Source: CAYRZL01 sp964428795 (GTDB taxonomy: Bacteria; Bacillota; Clostridia; Lachnospirales; Lachnospiraceae). Taken from it: a stretch of DNA of 38,143 nt. The notes under the pieces are model-generated. The model was not told the DNA's origin. It did no database searches and saw only the letters and a list, made by a program, of their open reading frames with translations. This document shows, one piece after another, positions 7,745 to 16,444 of the stretch. Numbering within the stretch: the first letter of the stretch is position 1; each line of letters opens with the position of its first letter. Location: the NCBI GenBank assembly GCA_964428795.1, contig CAYRZL010000016.1:1-38143 (forward strand). Direction: 5' to 3'. The position numbers and the translations under genes were made by a program.

Positions 7745-8644
7745 CTAACGAAGTCTTGGATCCAGTGCGTCGCGAAGACCGTCACTCAACAGGTTAAACG
7801 AAAGAACCGTCAGCATAATTGCAATACCCGGGAACAACGTCATATATCCATAATCACGGATAAATGCGCGCGCATCCGAAAGCATTGCGCCCCACTCTGG
7901 CGTAGGCGATGAGACGCCCAGACCGATAAAGCTTAAGCCTGCCACCGTCAAAATACTCGTTCCAATGTTAATCGCCGCCTGAACGATAACCGGGCCGAAA
8001 CAGTTCGGAAGAATATGCGACATGATGATCGTTCCGTTTTTTGCACCGATCGCCCTGGCGGCCTTAATGTACTCCTGATCCCTTATGGTAAGAACGCTGC
8101 TTCGCACAATTCTGGCCAGCTGCGGCACAGTCGACACGGTTACCGCAATGATCAGATTTCCGATACTGTTTCCCAATGCTGCGATGATACAAAGAGCGAG
8201 AAGCATACCCGGAATAGAAAGAAGGATATCCATACATCTCATAATGATATTGTCTGTGATTCCTCCAAAGAAACCTGCTATGGCGCCAAGCGCACAGCCA
8301 ATTACCAATGCACACCCAACTGACGCAAAGGATATGACAAGCGATATTCTGGAACCATATGCAATACGGGCAAGAATATCACGTCCGGTTTCGTCCGTAC
8401 CAAACAGATGATGTAAGCTGGGATATTGAAGTCTTTCAGAAATATGCTGGGATACAACAGCCTCGTAATCCACCAAAACTCCTGAAAAGATTGCCATCAA
8501 AACCAGAATTACAACAACTACCAATCCAAACATGGCTGTTTTATTTTTCTTTAAACGTCTCCATATATCTCCTAATTGGCTGGAGTTCTTCGCTCTGCTG
8601 TTAAGAGACATGACGTTACCCTGATTTTTATGTTTATTTCGCAT
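7745..8644 (-). CDS. ABC importer permease, OppC/DppC-like
   Basis: A 299-residue membrane protein. It has a short cytoplasmic N-terminus and one transmembrane segment at about residues 38-60 (MFGLVVVVILVLMAIFSG), then FGTDETGRDILARIAYG, the OppC-type motif, and a BPD_transp_1 domain with about five more segments and the EAA loop ARAIGAKNGTIIMSHILP. It ends in the family-typical LRDALDPRLR. GGGGAG precedes the ATG at 8644. It pairs with the OppB-like permease to form the channel. Confidence 0.92.
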   Translation of the reverse strand: MRNKHKNQGNVMSLNSRAKNSSQLGDIWRRLKKNKTAMFGLVVVVILVLMAIFSGVLVDYEAVVSQHISERLQYPSLHHLFGTDETGRDILARIAYGSRISLVISFASVGCALVIGCALGAIAGFFGGITDNIIMRCMDILLSIPGMLLALCIIAALGNSIGNLIIAVTVSTVPQLARIVRSSVLTIRDQEYIKAARAIGAKNGTIIMSHILPNCFGPVIVQAAINIGTSILTVAGLSFIGLGVSSPTPEWGAMLSDARAFIRDYGYMTLFPGIAIMLTVLSFNLLSDGLRDALDPRLR

Positions 8645-8659
8645 AAGCGTTTCTCCCCA

Positions 8660-9586
8660 TTAACGATACTGTGCCTTGACACGCGGATCTACAAATCCAT
8701 ACAATAAATCTACCACAAGGTTAATAATTGATATACAAAGCGTAAATATAATGATACAGCCCATAACCATAGGAATATCGCGTCCCTGGATGGATGTTAC
8801 GATCAGACGTCCGATTCCCGGCCAGGCAAATACGGTCTCAACCATAACAGCTCCGCCTAAAAGTGTTCCGATTGAAATTCCAATTACCGTTATTGTCGGT
8901 ATCATGGCATTTTTTACACCATGATGAATAATAACATCTCTATATGGAACACCCTTTGCCCTGGCAGTTCTCATATAATCCTGTCTGATAACCTCCAGCA
9001 TGGAAGATCTTGTTACCCTGGCTATGGAAGCCATACCCTGAAAACCTAATGCCACAGCGGGCAAAATAATACTCTTAATTCCTTCTGCTCCCTGTGACGG
9101 AAACCATCCCAGCTTTAAGGAAAAGAACATGATCAATAACGAACTTGTCCAGAAAACCGGCATTGAAATACCAAGAAGCGATACTATCATGCTGGCGCCG
9201 TCAAAAAGTGTATTTTGCTTTACCGCCGCAACAATGCCAAGCGGTAAAGCAAAAATGATACTGATAATGATTCCTGCTGCGGACAGCTTGATTGTACTTA
9301 TGAAGCGTGGTCCCAGTTCTTCCACCACGGGGCGCTGGGTCTTATAGGAAAGACCAAAATCGCCCTGTATAAGACCCAGCATATATCGTCCGTAACGCAC
9401 CAGAACCGGATCGTCCAGATGCATTTCTTCATGAAGCTGTTCGATCGCTTCAGGTGTTGCATGGTCTCCAAGAATCTGTAGCGCCGGATCTCCCTGCGCC
9501 AAATTTAAAATCAAATAAACGATCAATGTAACTCCTATGACAACAAATATCATAAAGAGGATTCTTTTTAGAATGTATTTCCACAT
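8660..9586 (-). CDS. ABC importer permease, OppB/DppB-like
   Basis: A 308-residue membrane protein of the usual family length, opening with a membrane segment (ILFMIFVVIGVTLIVYLIL). It carries the GDPALQILGDHATPE periplasmic motif, the EAA loop TARAKGVPYRDVIIHHG and the C-terminal YGFVDPRVKAQYR. The start at 9586 has AAGGTGG upstream. It is placed directly after the binding-protein gene and 15 bases before the OppC-like gene. Channel half of the peptide-type importer. Confidence 0.92.
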   Translation of the reverse strand: MWKYILKRILFMIFVVIGVTLIVYLILNLAQGDPALQILGDHATPEAIEQLHEEMHLDDPVLVRYGRYMLGLIQGDFGLSYKTQRPVVEELGPRFISTIKLSAAGIIISIIFALPLGIVAAVKQNTLFDGASMIVSLLGISMPVFWTSSLLIMFFSLKLGWFPSQGAEGIKSIILPAVALGFQGMASIARVTRSSMLEVIRQDYMRTARAKGVPYRDVIIHHGVKNAMIPTITVIGISIGTLLGGAVMVETVFAWPGIGRLIVTSIQGRDIPMVMGCIIIFTLCISIINLVVDLLYGFVDPRVKAQYR

Positions 9587-9613
9587 ATGCAGCCACCTTA
9601 ATTTATAAAATTG

Positions 9614-11206
9614 TTATTCCCAATACCAATCTTCGATGTAAAGATTTCCTGCCGCCTGAAGAGGCGATGTCCCCTGAAGATGAACATTGGAAGCAGAAAC
9701 AATATTGTTCTGATACAGCGGAATGGTAACCTGATGCTCATTCAGATAAGCGATCAGTTCACTCGCATATTCAGCGCGCTGCGTTTCGTCAACGGTACCG
9801 CAAACCTTTGCCAGCATTTCATCTGTGTATGACTCGTTCCAGCGGGCGCGGTTGGTAGAATTGATACTTGCGCTGTTAAAGTTACCGTTTAAGTATCCCA
9901 TGACCGTCTCTGTCGTCCAGCTTGCCATTGCGGCAGTATACTCGCCGCTCGCGATCATAGAGCTGTAGGATGCATTGTCATATGTAGAAACAGTACACTC
10001 GATACCGATCTGACGCAGGCATTCCTGAACAACCTCTGCCGCATGCTTATGCGTTTCATTTTTACAGATGATCTCGAAATTCAGAGTGGAAACATCTCCG
10101 CCCCACGCCTCGAGATACTTCTCCGCCTCCTCGACGCTGTATGTGAGAGTATTCTCATCCGTGGAACCAAGCATATTATTCGGTGCGCAAGATAAGGCTA
10201 CGGAAGCCGCCCCGTTCATCGCTACTGTAATGACATCCTCTTTATTAATGGCGCAGTTGATCGCCTTTCTCAGATTCTCATCATCATACGGGCTCTCTTC
10301 TGTGTTGAAAACCAGATAATTATGACCGGTTCCCTCCGCGGTCAGAAGAGTAACCTCCGGATAGTTGCCGTCTTCAATGCTTGCCATCTCATTTGTGTCA
10401 AAATCTACCACGTAGTCAATTTCTCCTGCCTCCAAAGCGATGGTACGGGAGGAGTTTTCAGGAATAATCTTAAATACAACATTATCGATCTTAGGCGCAT
10501 TTTCTGTGTCAAAATAATCTTCGTTTGCTACAAATGACAATGACTCAGAAATTGTCCAGTCCTCAAATTTGTATGGGCCGGTTCCGATAGGCTTGCTGTT
10601 GAAATCCCAACCCTCATCCAGTAAAGCCTTCGGACAGATATAATTGCTGTGGATGCAAAGATCGCTCAGGAAAGCTGCGCTCTCGCCATTAGTTGTGATC
10701 TTTACGGTATACTCATCCACTTCTTCCACTGCATTATAAGAGGCGGTGAACATTGCGCACTCCGGAGTAGCAAGTGCTGTCTCTAAGGATGCCACAACGT
10801 CCTCTGCATGCATTTCTGTTCCGTCATGGAACAAAACGCCCTGTTTCAGATAAAAATACCACTCGCATAATACACCGTTCTCATCCTCTTTTACTTCATA
10901 ACTCTCTGCAAGATCACAGACCGGATTCAGGTCATGATCAAACTTCATCAAACCATTGAAGGTCAGACGGTTAAAGTAACCCCCAACCAATGTGGAATGG
11001 TTGTAAGCGGAGATATTCGCCGGTTCCTCCGCAATGGCTACCACTACCGTATCCGTACCCTGAGCAGTTCCGTAATCTCCGGAAGCAACTGCTTCGCCTC
11101 CACTGCTGTCACCCTGTGTGCCGGAATCACCGGATCCGCCGCAGCCTGCCAACGCAGCAACCATCATAGCCGCGGCGCAAATAATTGCAACAATTCTTTT
11201 CTTCAT
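9614..11206 (-). CDS. Family 5 extracellular solute-binding lipoprotein (oligopeptide type)
   Basis: A 530-residue protein. The start at ATG 11206 is set by AGGAGG immediately upstream and by the lipoprotein signal peptide that follows: MKKR, hydrophobic core, lipobox LAGC at about residues 18-21, then a Gly/Ser/Asp-rich linker. The mature part is a SBP_bac_5 protein (FNGLMKFDHDLNPVCDLAES, later GTGPYKFEDW). It captures the substrate outside the membrane and delivers it to the OppBC-like channel. The neighbouring peptidases make peptides the likely ligands, but family 5 proteins also bind other molecules. Confidence 0.92.
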   Translation of the reverse strand: MKKRIVAIICAAAMMVAALAGCGGSGDSGTQGDSSGGEAVASGDYGTAQGTDTVVVAIAEEPANISAYNHSTLVGGYFNRLTFNGLMKFDHDLNPVCDLAESYEVKEDENGVLCEWYFYLKQGVLFHDGTEMHAEDVVASLETALATPECAMFTASYNAVEEVDEYTVKITTNGESAAFLSDLCIHSNYICPKALLDEGWDFNSKPIGTGPYKFEDWTISESLSFVANEDYFDTENAPKIDNVVFKIIPENSSRTIALEAGEIDYVVDFDTNEMASIEDGNYPEVTLLTAEGTGHNYLVFNTEESPYDDENLRKAINCAINKEDVITVAMNGAASVALSCAPNNMLGSTDENTLTYSVEEAEKYLEAWGGDVSTLNFEIICKNETHKHAAEVVQECLRQIGIECTVSTYDNASYSSMIASGEYTAAMASWTTETVMGYLNGNFNSASINSTNRARWNESYTDEMLAKVCGTVDETQRAEYASELIAYLNEHQVTIPLYQNNIVSASNVHLQGTSPLQAAGNLYIEDWYWE

Positions 11207-11231
11207 AGTGTCCTCCTTTTTTATAAATAAA

Positions 11232-12425
11232 TTATCCATAAACAGAATCCTGTTTATTAAGTGCCTCTGAAATACGCCGGAGAGCCTCTGCCAGAACACT
11301 TCTCGGCGCAGCGAAATTCAGTCTCACAAACCCCTCACCGCCTGTACCGAAGGTGCTTCCCATATTCACACCTACCTTTGCATCATGGATAAACAACCGC
11401 TCAAGCTGCTGTTCGTCCAGTCCCAGTTCCCTGCAGTCAAGCCATATCATATAGGTGGCCTCCGGAATCACCGGTTTGATCCCCCTCATGTTCTGCCTGA
11501 TATAATCCACGGTAAAATCGCGGTTTTTCTCCAGATAGACAAGAAGCTCCTCCAGCCACGCTTCACCGTAATTGTAAGCCGCCTCAACCGCAACCGTAGC
11601 AAACAGATTGATTTGCATAAAATGCTGCTGCTTTAAGACTCTGCTGTAATCTTTCATCAAATCCCTGCCTGAGATGATGATATCAGAAGCCTGCAGTCCG
11701 GCAAGATTAAAGCTTTTACTTGCCGAGGTGCATACGATCAGATGCTCCAGCATCTCACCGCCAAGCTCTTTCGCAGGTTTGCTCATGGAGACAAAGGTCT
11801 TTCCACTGTAGACAAAGTCTGCATGAATTTCATCCGAAATCAAAATAATATCGTATTTGACGCAAAGCTCACATATCCGCTTAAGCTCCTCATAGGACCA
11901 GGCAATGCCTGAAGGATTGTGGGGATTGCAGAAAATAAGCATTTTCACATCCTTACTCAAAATATCCTCCAGTCCTGCATAATCGATGGAATAGCGATCA
12001 CCATCAAACAGCATAGGACTTTCCGCCAAAACCCTTGCATTATCCTCCACCAGATGAGCAAAGGGATGATACATGGGAGTCGGGATCACGATTTTATCCC
12101 CCTCTTTTGTCATTCCCTGAATGCAATAAGCCACCGCATTTACCACTCCCGGGCTATAGGATATCCACTCCCGTTTGATCTCCCAGTCCCATTTTTTCCG
12201 GAAACGGTTTATCACTGCGTTGTAATACGGATCCCGGGGCTTTGTGTAGCCCCATATTCCCTGCTCTGCCGCCTTTATGACTGCCTCTTTGATCGGCGCC
12301 GCCACCTCAAAATCCATATCCGCCGTGGTAAGGGGGATCAGATCCGGTTCGCCGTATTTTTCCTCCACGCTGTCCCATCGCATAGAATTTGTATTTTTTC
12401 GTGATATAACTTTATCAAAATCCAT
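11232..12425 (-). CDS. PLP-dependent MalY/PatB-type aminotransferase or C-S lyase
   Basis: A 397-residue class I/II aminotransferase-fold enzyme. Visible PLP features are N167 in FCNPHNPSG, D198 in LISDEIHADF, and the Schiff-base lysine K237 in TSASKSFNLAG; the C-terminus has the FVRLNFAAPR arginine stretch. The N-terminal opening FDKVISRKNTNSMRWD and PLTTADMDF are characteristic of the MalY/PatB group, many of which cleave cystathionine or cysteine S-conjugates, while others transaminate. In this operon it would act on amino acids or S-conjugates released from imported peptides. It is 10 bases downstream of the M24 peptidase gene and just before the binding protein. Confidence 0.85.
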   Translation of the reverse strand: MDFDKVISRKNTNSMRWDSVEEKYGEPDLIPLTTADMDFEVAAPIKEAVIKAAEQGIWGYTKPRDPYYNAVINRFRKKWDWEIKREWISYSPGVVNAVAYCIQGMTKEGDKIVIPTPMYHPFAHLVEDNARVLAESPMLFDGDRYSIDYAGLEDILSKDVKMLIFCNPHNPSGIAWSYEELKRICELCVKYDIILISDEIHADFVYSGKTFVSMSKPAKELGGEMLEHLIVCTSASKSFNLAGLQASDIIISGRDLMKDYSRVLKQQHFMQINLFATVAVEAAYNYGEAWLEELLVYLEKNRDFTVDYIRQNMRGIKPVIPEATYMIWLDCRELGLDEQQLERLFIHDAKVGVNMGSTFGTGGEGFVRLNFAAPRSVLAEALRRISEALNKQDSVYG

Positions 12426-12435
12426 CCTTTATCCT

Positions 12436-13623
12436 CTATTTCCAGTCAAGGCTGCGCGGAACCGCAGATAATCTCTCTATGCCGGTCTCCGTGATCACGA
12501 TCTCATCCTCCAGATTATAAGAACCGTTCTTTGATGAATAATATGGTACCTCGAAGCAGAATACCATGCCCGGCTCCAATACCCGTTTCTCTTCCCCTGT
12601 AATAAAAGGAGCTTCCTCCGGGAACTTATTGCATCCGATGGAATGTCCGAAATGTCCTCTCTTATAGCTTGGGAATTTTTTCTTTATAATCGCCATGCAG
12701 GCGTCAAACAGCTCGTTGATCGGAACTCCCGGTCCCGCCATGGCAAATTCTTTATCGTGAGCCTCCAAAAGAAGCTGATAAATTTCGTCACACTCCGGTC
12801 TTACCTTTCCTCCCACTGCGTAGGATCTTGCCAGGTCACTGATGTATCCCTGATAGAATAATGTTCCGTCCAGCTTTACAATGTCACCATCCTTTAAGAC
12901 AACATTTTTTCTCGGGATGACAACCGGAGAATACATGTCTGCAAATGCATGAACGCTGTGCCGGTCATAATAATCCGGACCCTGGTTTGCACATGCCTTA
13001 TTCCACAGATTTACCATATCCGCTTCCGTAAGACCTTCGTGGGTATTCTGAGCCACCTCATACATTGCATTATGGGTAGCGGCTGCGGCTTTTCTCATGC
13101 AATTGATCTCCCATGGAGTCTTAATGGCTCTTGCCTCAACGATCGCCTGGGTACCGTCCACGATCACATCCTTCCCGAAGGTCTCCTGCAAAAACACCAT
13201 TCTGTCATAAGGAATGTAGGTTCTCTCCACACCGATCCGCTTGATCTCGGGGCATTTTTCCCGGATAGCCTCGCTTGCGATCCTCCATGTCTGGTTTGGA
13301 TCCGGCTGCGGTTTCATCTGCTCCCCGTCATCCAGATCTTCAATATAAGTCCAGATTGGATAAATCTTAAAATCCACGTCCTTCGGTGCGCTGATGCTCG
13401 CCGCCTGAAAATCATAATTGCTGCAGATCAGCGTAACATTTCCCTGACGCGGCACTACAGCAAGTCCCATTCCTACCCGGAATGTAGCGTACATAATGTG
13501 ATTACACGTTCCTGTTGCGTAAAACACAGTTTCCGGATGGGACAAAATAAGTGCATCCAAGTTGAATTTTTCCATCTGCGCCTGAAGTTTTTCCTGGTAT
13601 ACTTTTTGCTCTCTGACTAACAT
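12436..13623 (-). CDS. M24-family metallopeptidase (Xaa-Pro aminopeptidase/prolidase-like)
   Basis: A 395-residue cytosolic protein with an N-terminal creatinase-like domain (1-160) and a C-terminal pita-bread domain. All five metal ligands expected for M24 peptidases can be placed: D252 and D263 (KLDGTLFYQGYISDLAR), H327 (GHFGHSIG), E358 (CFEVPYY) and E372 (LEDEIVIT). It should cleave peptides next to proline, although some members hydrolyse creatine-like amides. It is the first gene of the operon; AAGGAG precedes the ATG at 13623. Its promoter carries a motif shared with the GntR regulator region. Confidence 0.88.
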   Translation of the reverse strand: MLVREQKVYQEKLQAQMEKFNLDALILSHPETVFYATGTCNHIMYATFRVGMGLAVVPRQGNVTLICSNYDFQAASISAPKDVDFKIYPIWTYIEDLDDGEQMKPQPDPNQTWRIASEAIREKCPEIKRIGVERTYIPYDRMVFLQETFGKDVIVDGTQAIVEARAIKTPWEINCMRKAAAATHNAMYEVAQNTHEGLTEADMVNLWNKACANQGPDYYDRHSVHAFADMYSPVVIPRKNVVLKDGDIVKLDGTLFYQGYISDLARSYAVGGKVRPECDEIYQLLLEAHDKEFAMAGPGVPINELFDACMAIIKKKFPSYKRGHFGHSIGCNKFPEEAPFITGEEKRVLEPGMVFCFEVPYYSSKNGSYNLEDEIVITETGIERLSAVPRSLDWK

Positions 13624-13702
13624 TTCATTCTTCTCCTTTTTATTTTTTATTTAACTGCAATCGCTTCAATTTCCTTTCATTTTCTCTCCTTGTCTTTTTT
13701 GC

Positions 13703-13734
13703 AGTATACCACATGTTCTTAAATAAGACAAGTT
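13703..13734 (-). promoter_or_regulatory. Promoter of the peptidase-importer operon with candidate GntR site
   Basis: The minus strand has -35 TTGTCT (13726-13731), 17 bases, then -10 TATACT (13703-13708), extended by TGG. The -35 lies inside AACTTGTCTTATTT (13721-13734), which differs by one base from the arm at 5721-5734 near the gntR-type gene. Binding there would block RNA polymerase. Confidence 0.5.
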
Positions 13735-13834
13735 AAATTTGTTAAAATTTTTTCCATATTTCGTCATTTTGTATTGTTATTCCTAATATTTACGCATTTT
13801 TTTACAAATTTTTTGCCTATTTTCTACATTTTTG

Positions 13835-13863
13835 TTGCTATTTTTCGCTTAATCGTGTATTAT
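13835..13863 (+). promoter_or_regulatory. Predicted promoter of the S9 peptidase gene
   Basis: TTGCTA (13835-13840) and TATTAT (13858-13863) are 17 bases apart, with the start codon at 13891. The divergent operon promoter is about 100 bases away. Confidence 0.45.
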
Positions 13864-13890
13864 AGTAATACATCTCGGGAGGTGATAAAC

Positions 13891-15858
13891 ATGTATCATT
13901 TAACTACCAGTTCTTTGTTAGACTTAAGCTCCGTCTCACATATTTCACATTCTCCAAAGGGAGATTGTGCCTTTATAAAAAGTATGCCCGCTAAAAGCGG
14001 TGAAAATTATGAGCATTATTTATGTTTACATAAAGATCAGTCATTATCTGTTCTTTTTGAATTAAAGCATGGGCTTCTGTATTTCTGGAAGGACAGTGAA
14101 CATATTATTTACAAAGGCGCCCCCTTTACCAACTCAGATTCTCACTGCGGGACGTTCTTCTATGAATACGATTTGACATCCGGGACCGCAAAGGCGGCAT
14201 TTTATCTTCCGCTTTCCGTGAAAAAGATAGTATGGAAAAACAAAACATACTATTTTACCGCAGCTTGTGATCTGAGATATCCTGATCTGTACAAAATGGA
14301 CCATGCGTCCTTTCGGGCAACCGTTACCCGTCTGGAATATGAGGACAAAAATTATCAGATCGTCGATGAACTGCCCTTTTATTTTAACGAGACAGGTTTC
14401 GTAAACAAAAAAAGAAATTCCCTTTTTGTCTATGATCCCCAGTCCGGGATTATAAACAAAATTTCCGGACTTTATGAAAACGTTTCTGATTTTGCGGTGG
14501 TTGGAAGCAGCATTTTCTATTCGGCAAAAGAGTATCGCGCAAAAATGCCGGCAAAGGAACGTCTTTTCCGCTATGAGAAAGCAGAGGATTCTGTCATAAC
14601 CGTAACAAAGGATAAGGATTACTATTTTTCCGGAATGTGCGAATTTAACGGACATCTCGCCTTTTTTGCCGCTGACGGCGAACGCTATCACTACTGGGAG
14701 AGCCCTTCTTTGTATATGACAGACAGCCCCGGTGACACATATCATCCGGTGTTAAGCCCCGGCAGGCACCCGGGCAACAAGCTTCATCTGGATACCGCAT
14801 TTTTCGGCGGCAAAATATTGGAGGCCAGAAAGGACACTTTGTATTTTCTTATGACCGACGGGCCGGCATGCAACATGTTTTCCTTCCGTCTGACGGATAG
14901 CCTGAAACAAATTACCGATAACCCCGGCGGCGTTTTGTGCTTTTCCGTTTCTCCCGTTTCAGATGAAATCGTTGTGTCCGCACTCTGGAACGGTATTCCA
15001 AATGAACTGTATCTTTTGGCTCCCACAAGAACCAGACTGTCCGACTTTAACAGCAGTTATATATGCGGCAGGACTTTATATACTCCGGAAAAGATACCCT
15101 TTTCCTTTCATGACCACGATACGGATGCCTGGATCGTAAAGCCCCGCTCATTTGAGACGGGCAAAAGCTATCCGGCAATCCTCTACATTCACGGAGGACC
15201 CCTGCTTGCTTTCAGCGAGGCATTTCTCCACGAAATGCAGGTATTGTCCGATGCGGGATATTTTGTGTTTTACTGCAATCCTGCAGGCTCTGACGGGCGG
15301 GGAGATGACTTTTCAGACATTCGCGGCAGATTCGGTATAGACGATTATGAGGAATTGATGTCTTTTACGGACACCGTACTGGATATGTACCCGGAAATTG
15401 ACAGACGAAAAGTCGCTGTCACCGGCGGTTCCTATGCCGGGTTTATGACAAACTGGATCATCGGACACACAAACCGGTTCTGCTGCGCAGTATCCCAGCG
15501 TTCCATTTCAAACTGGATCTCCTTTTACGGAGATACGGATATCGGAACCATTTATGCGCCGGTTCATATAAAGGCAACTCTGTTTGACAGTGCAGATAAG
15601 CTCTGGGCTCACTCGCCCATGAAATATGCAAAAAACGCAGAAACTCCCACATTGTTTCTGCACTCGGACGAGGACGGATGCGCCCCCCTCTCAGAAGCCA
15701 TGCAGATGTACACCGCATTGGCTGACAAAGGTGTTGAGACAAGGCTTTTTATCTTTAAAGGTGAAAACCACAATCTCTCCCGCAACGGTCTCCCTCATCA
15801 CAAAATAAAGCGTTTGGAAGAGATGCTTGCCTGGTTTGATAAATACGCCCATATTTAA
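13891..15858 (+). CDS. S9-family serine peptidase (acylaminoacyl/dipeptidyl peptidase type)
   Basis: A 655-residue cytosolic protein. The ATG at 13891 is chosen because GGGAGGTG lies six bases upstream; an in-frame start at 13774 would put coding sequence across the promoter. Residues 1-400 are consistent with the beta-propeller gate of S9 enzymes. Residues 410-655 are the alpha/beta hydrolase with the oxyanion strand LYIHGGPL, nucleophile S514 (TGGSYAGF), acid D595 (HSDEDGCAP) and H627 (GENHNLS). No signal peptide is present. It probably trims imported oligopeptides together with the divergently encoded M24 peptidase. Confidence 0.9.
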   Translation: MYHLTTSSLLDLSSVSHISHSPKGDCAFIKSMPAKSGENYEHYLCLHKDQSLSVLFELKHGLLYFWKDSEHIIYKGAPFTNSDSHCGTFFYEYDLTSGTAKAAFYLPLSVKKIVWKNKTYYFTAACDLRYPDLYKMDHASFRATVTRLEYEDKNYQIVDELPFYFNETGFVNKKRNSLFVYDPQSGIINKISGLYENVSDFAVVGSSIFYSAKEYRAKMPAKERLFRYEKAEDSVITVTKDKDYYFSGMCEFNGHLAFFAADGERYHYWESPSLYMTDSPGDTYHPVLSPGRHPGNKLHLDTAFFGGKILEARKDTLYFLMTDGPACNMFSFRLTDSLKQITDNPGGVLCFSVSPVSDEIVVSALWNGIPNELYLLAPTRTRLSDFNSSYICGRTLYTPEKIPFSFHDHDTDAWIVKPRSFETGKSYPAILYIHGGPLLAFSEAFLHEMQVLSDAGYFVFYCNPAGSDGRGDDFSDIRGRFGIDDYEELMSFTDTVLDMYPEIDRRKVAVTGGSYAGFMTNWIIGHTNRFCCAVSQRSISNWISFYGDTDIGTIYAPVHIKATLFDSADKLWAHSPMKYAKNAETPTLFLHSDEDGCAPLSEAMQMYTALADKGVETRLFIFKGENHNLSRNGLPHHKIKRLEEMLAWFDKYAHI

Positions 15859-15908
15859 TAAACCGAAAAATCTTTCATAAACGGTATCCCTATACACTAC
15901 AGCTAAAA

Positions 15909-15937
15909 TGAGCGCCTGAAAAATCTTCAGACGCTCA
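15909..15937 (-). terminator. Bidirectional terminator between the S9 peptidase and ferredoxin genes
   Basis: A hairpin with arms TGAGCG-c-CTGAA and TTCAG-a-CGCTCA lies between two convergent genes. The inner C/A position is a U-G wobble when read on the minus strand, and CATTTTAG follows there; on the plus strand CATTTATTTG follows. It can end both transcripts. Confidence 0.7.
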
Positions 15938-15940
15938 CAT

Positions 15941-16444
15941 TTATTTGCTTTCCATCTTTTTTCTAAGAGAATGGGTGTGATCGGCAAGCCGGTACTCATC
16001 CTCTGTCATACAGGTGAGGGCTCCAGTGGGACAGATCCTCACGCAGGCGGGCAGTAAACCGTTCTCTATTCTGGTGTCGCATCCATTACACTTCTCCATT
16101 TTCCTGGAAACTCCGAAGGTAGGCGCTCCATAAGGGCATGCCAGCAGACAGCTATGACAGCCAATACAGCCCGTATTATCATAGATGGTGATTCCCCGCT
16201 CATTCTTTTGAAAAACATTACAAGGGCAGGACGGTATACAGGGTGCATCATCACAATGCATACAACCTACGGACAGATATTTAATTTTGGAGAAATTTAC
16301 AGGATGCTCCGTATTTCCCACGTTCCGAAAAAGCTTGTCCCCGTTTTCCGGATGTAAATCATTTTGATCCATACACGCCACAGCGCAGGCGCCACAGCCA
16401 ACACATTTTTCCATATCAAGATCAAATATCATTTTCATAAACAT
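15941..16444 (-). CDS. Four-cluster [4Fe-4S] ferredoxin subunit, DmsB/HycB-like
   Basis: A 167-residue protein with four cysteine sets: C14/17/20/24, C61/64/69/73, C93/96/99/103 and C119/122/134/138. This is the pattern of DmsB-type electron-transfer subunits, shortened at the C-terminus and with no membrane anchor. The ATG at 16444 overlaps the end of the flavoprotein-molybdopterin fusion by 23 bases; an alternative ATG is at 16438. It should carry electrons to or from the molybdenum subunit as its obligate partner. Because neither gene encodes a signal peptide or membrane segment, the complex is likely cytosolic. Confidence 0.88.
   Translation of the reverse strand: MFMKMIFDLDMEKCVGCGACAVACMDQNDLHPENGDKLFRNVGNTEHPVNFSKIKYLSVGCMHCDDAPCIPSCPCNVFQKNERGITIYDNTGCIGCHSCLLACPYGAPTFGVSRKMEKCNGCDTRIENGLLPACVRICPTGALTCMTEDEYRLADHTHSLRKKMESK

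Noticed and set aside
12949..13620. Long plus-strand open frame of about 223 codons opposite the M24 peptidase gene
   Set aside because: It is antisense to a gene with all its catalytic residues and has no domain or ribosome-site support; it is a shadow frame.
13774..13890. In-frame extension adding 39 hydrophobic residues before the S9 peptidase start
   Set aside because: It crosses a good promoter, has no ribosome site, and the ATG at 13891 has GGGAGGTG at ideal spacing. The hydrophobic residues come from the T-rich intergenic DNA, so no signal peptide is claimed.
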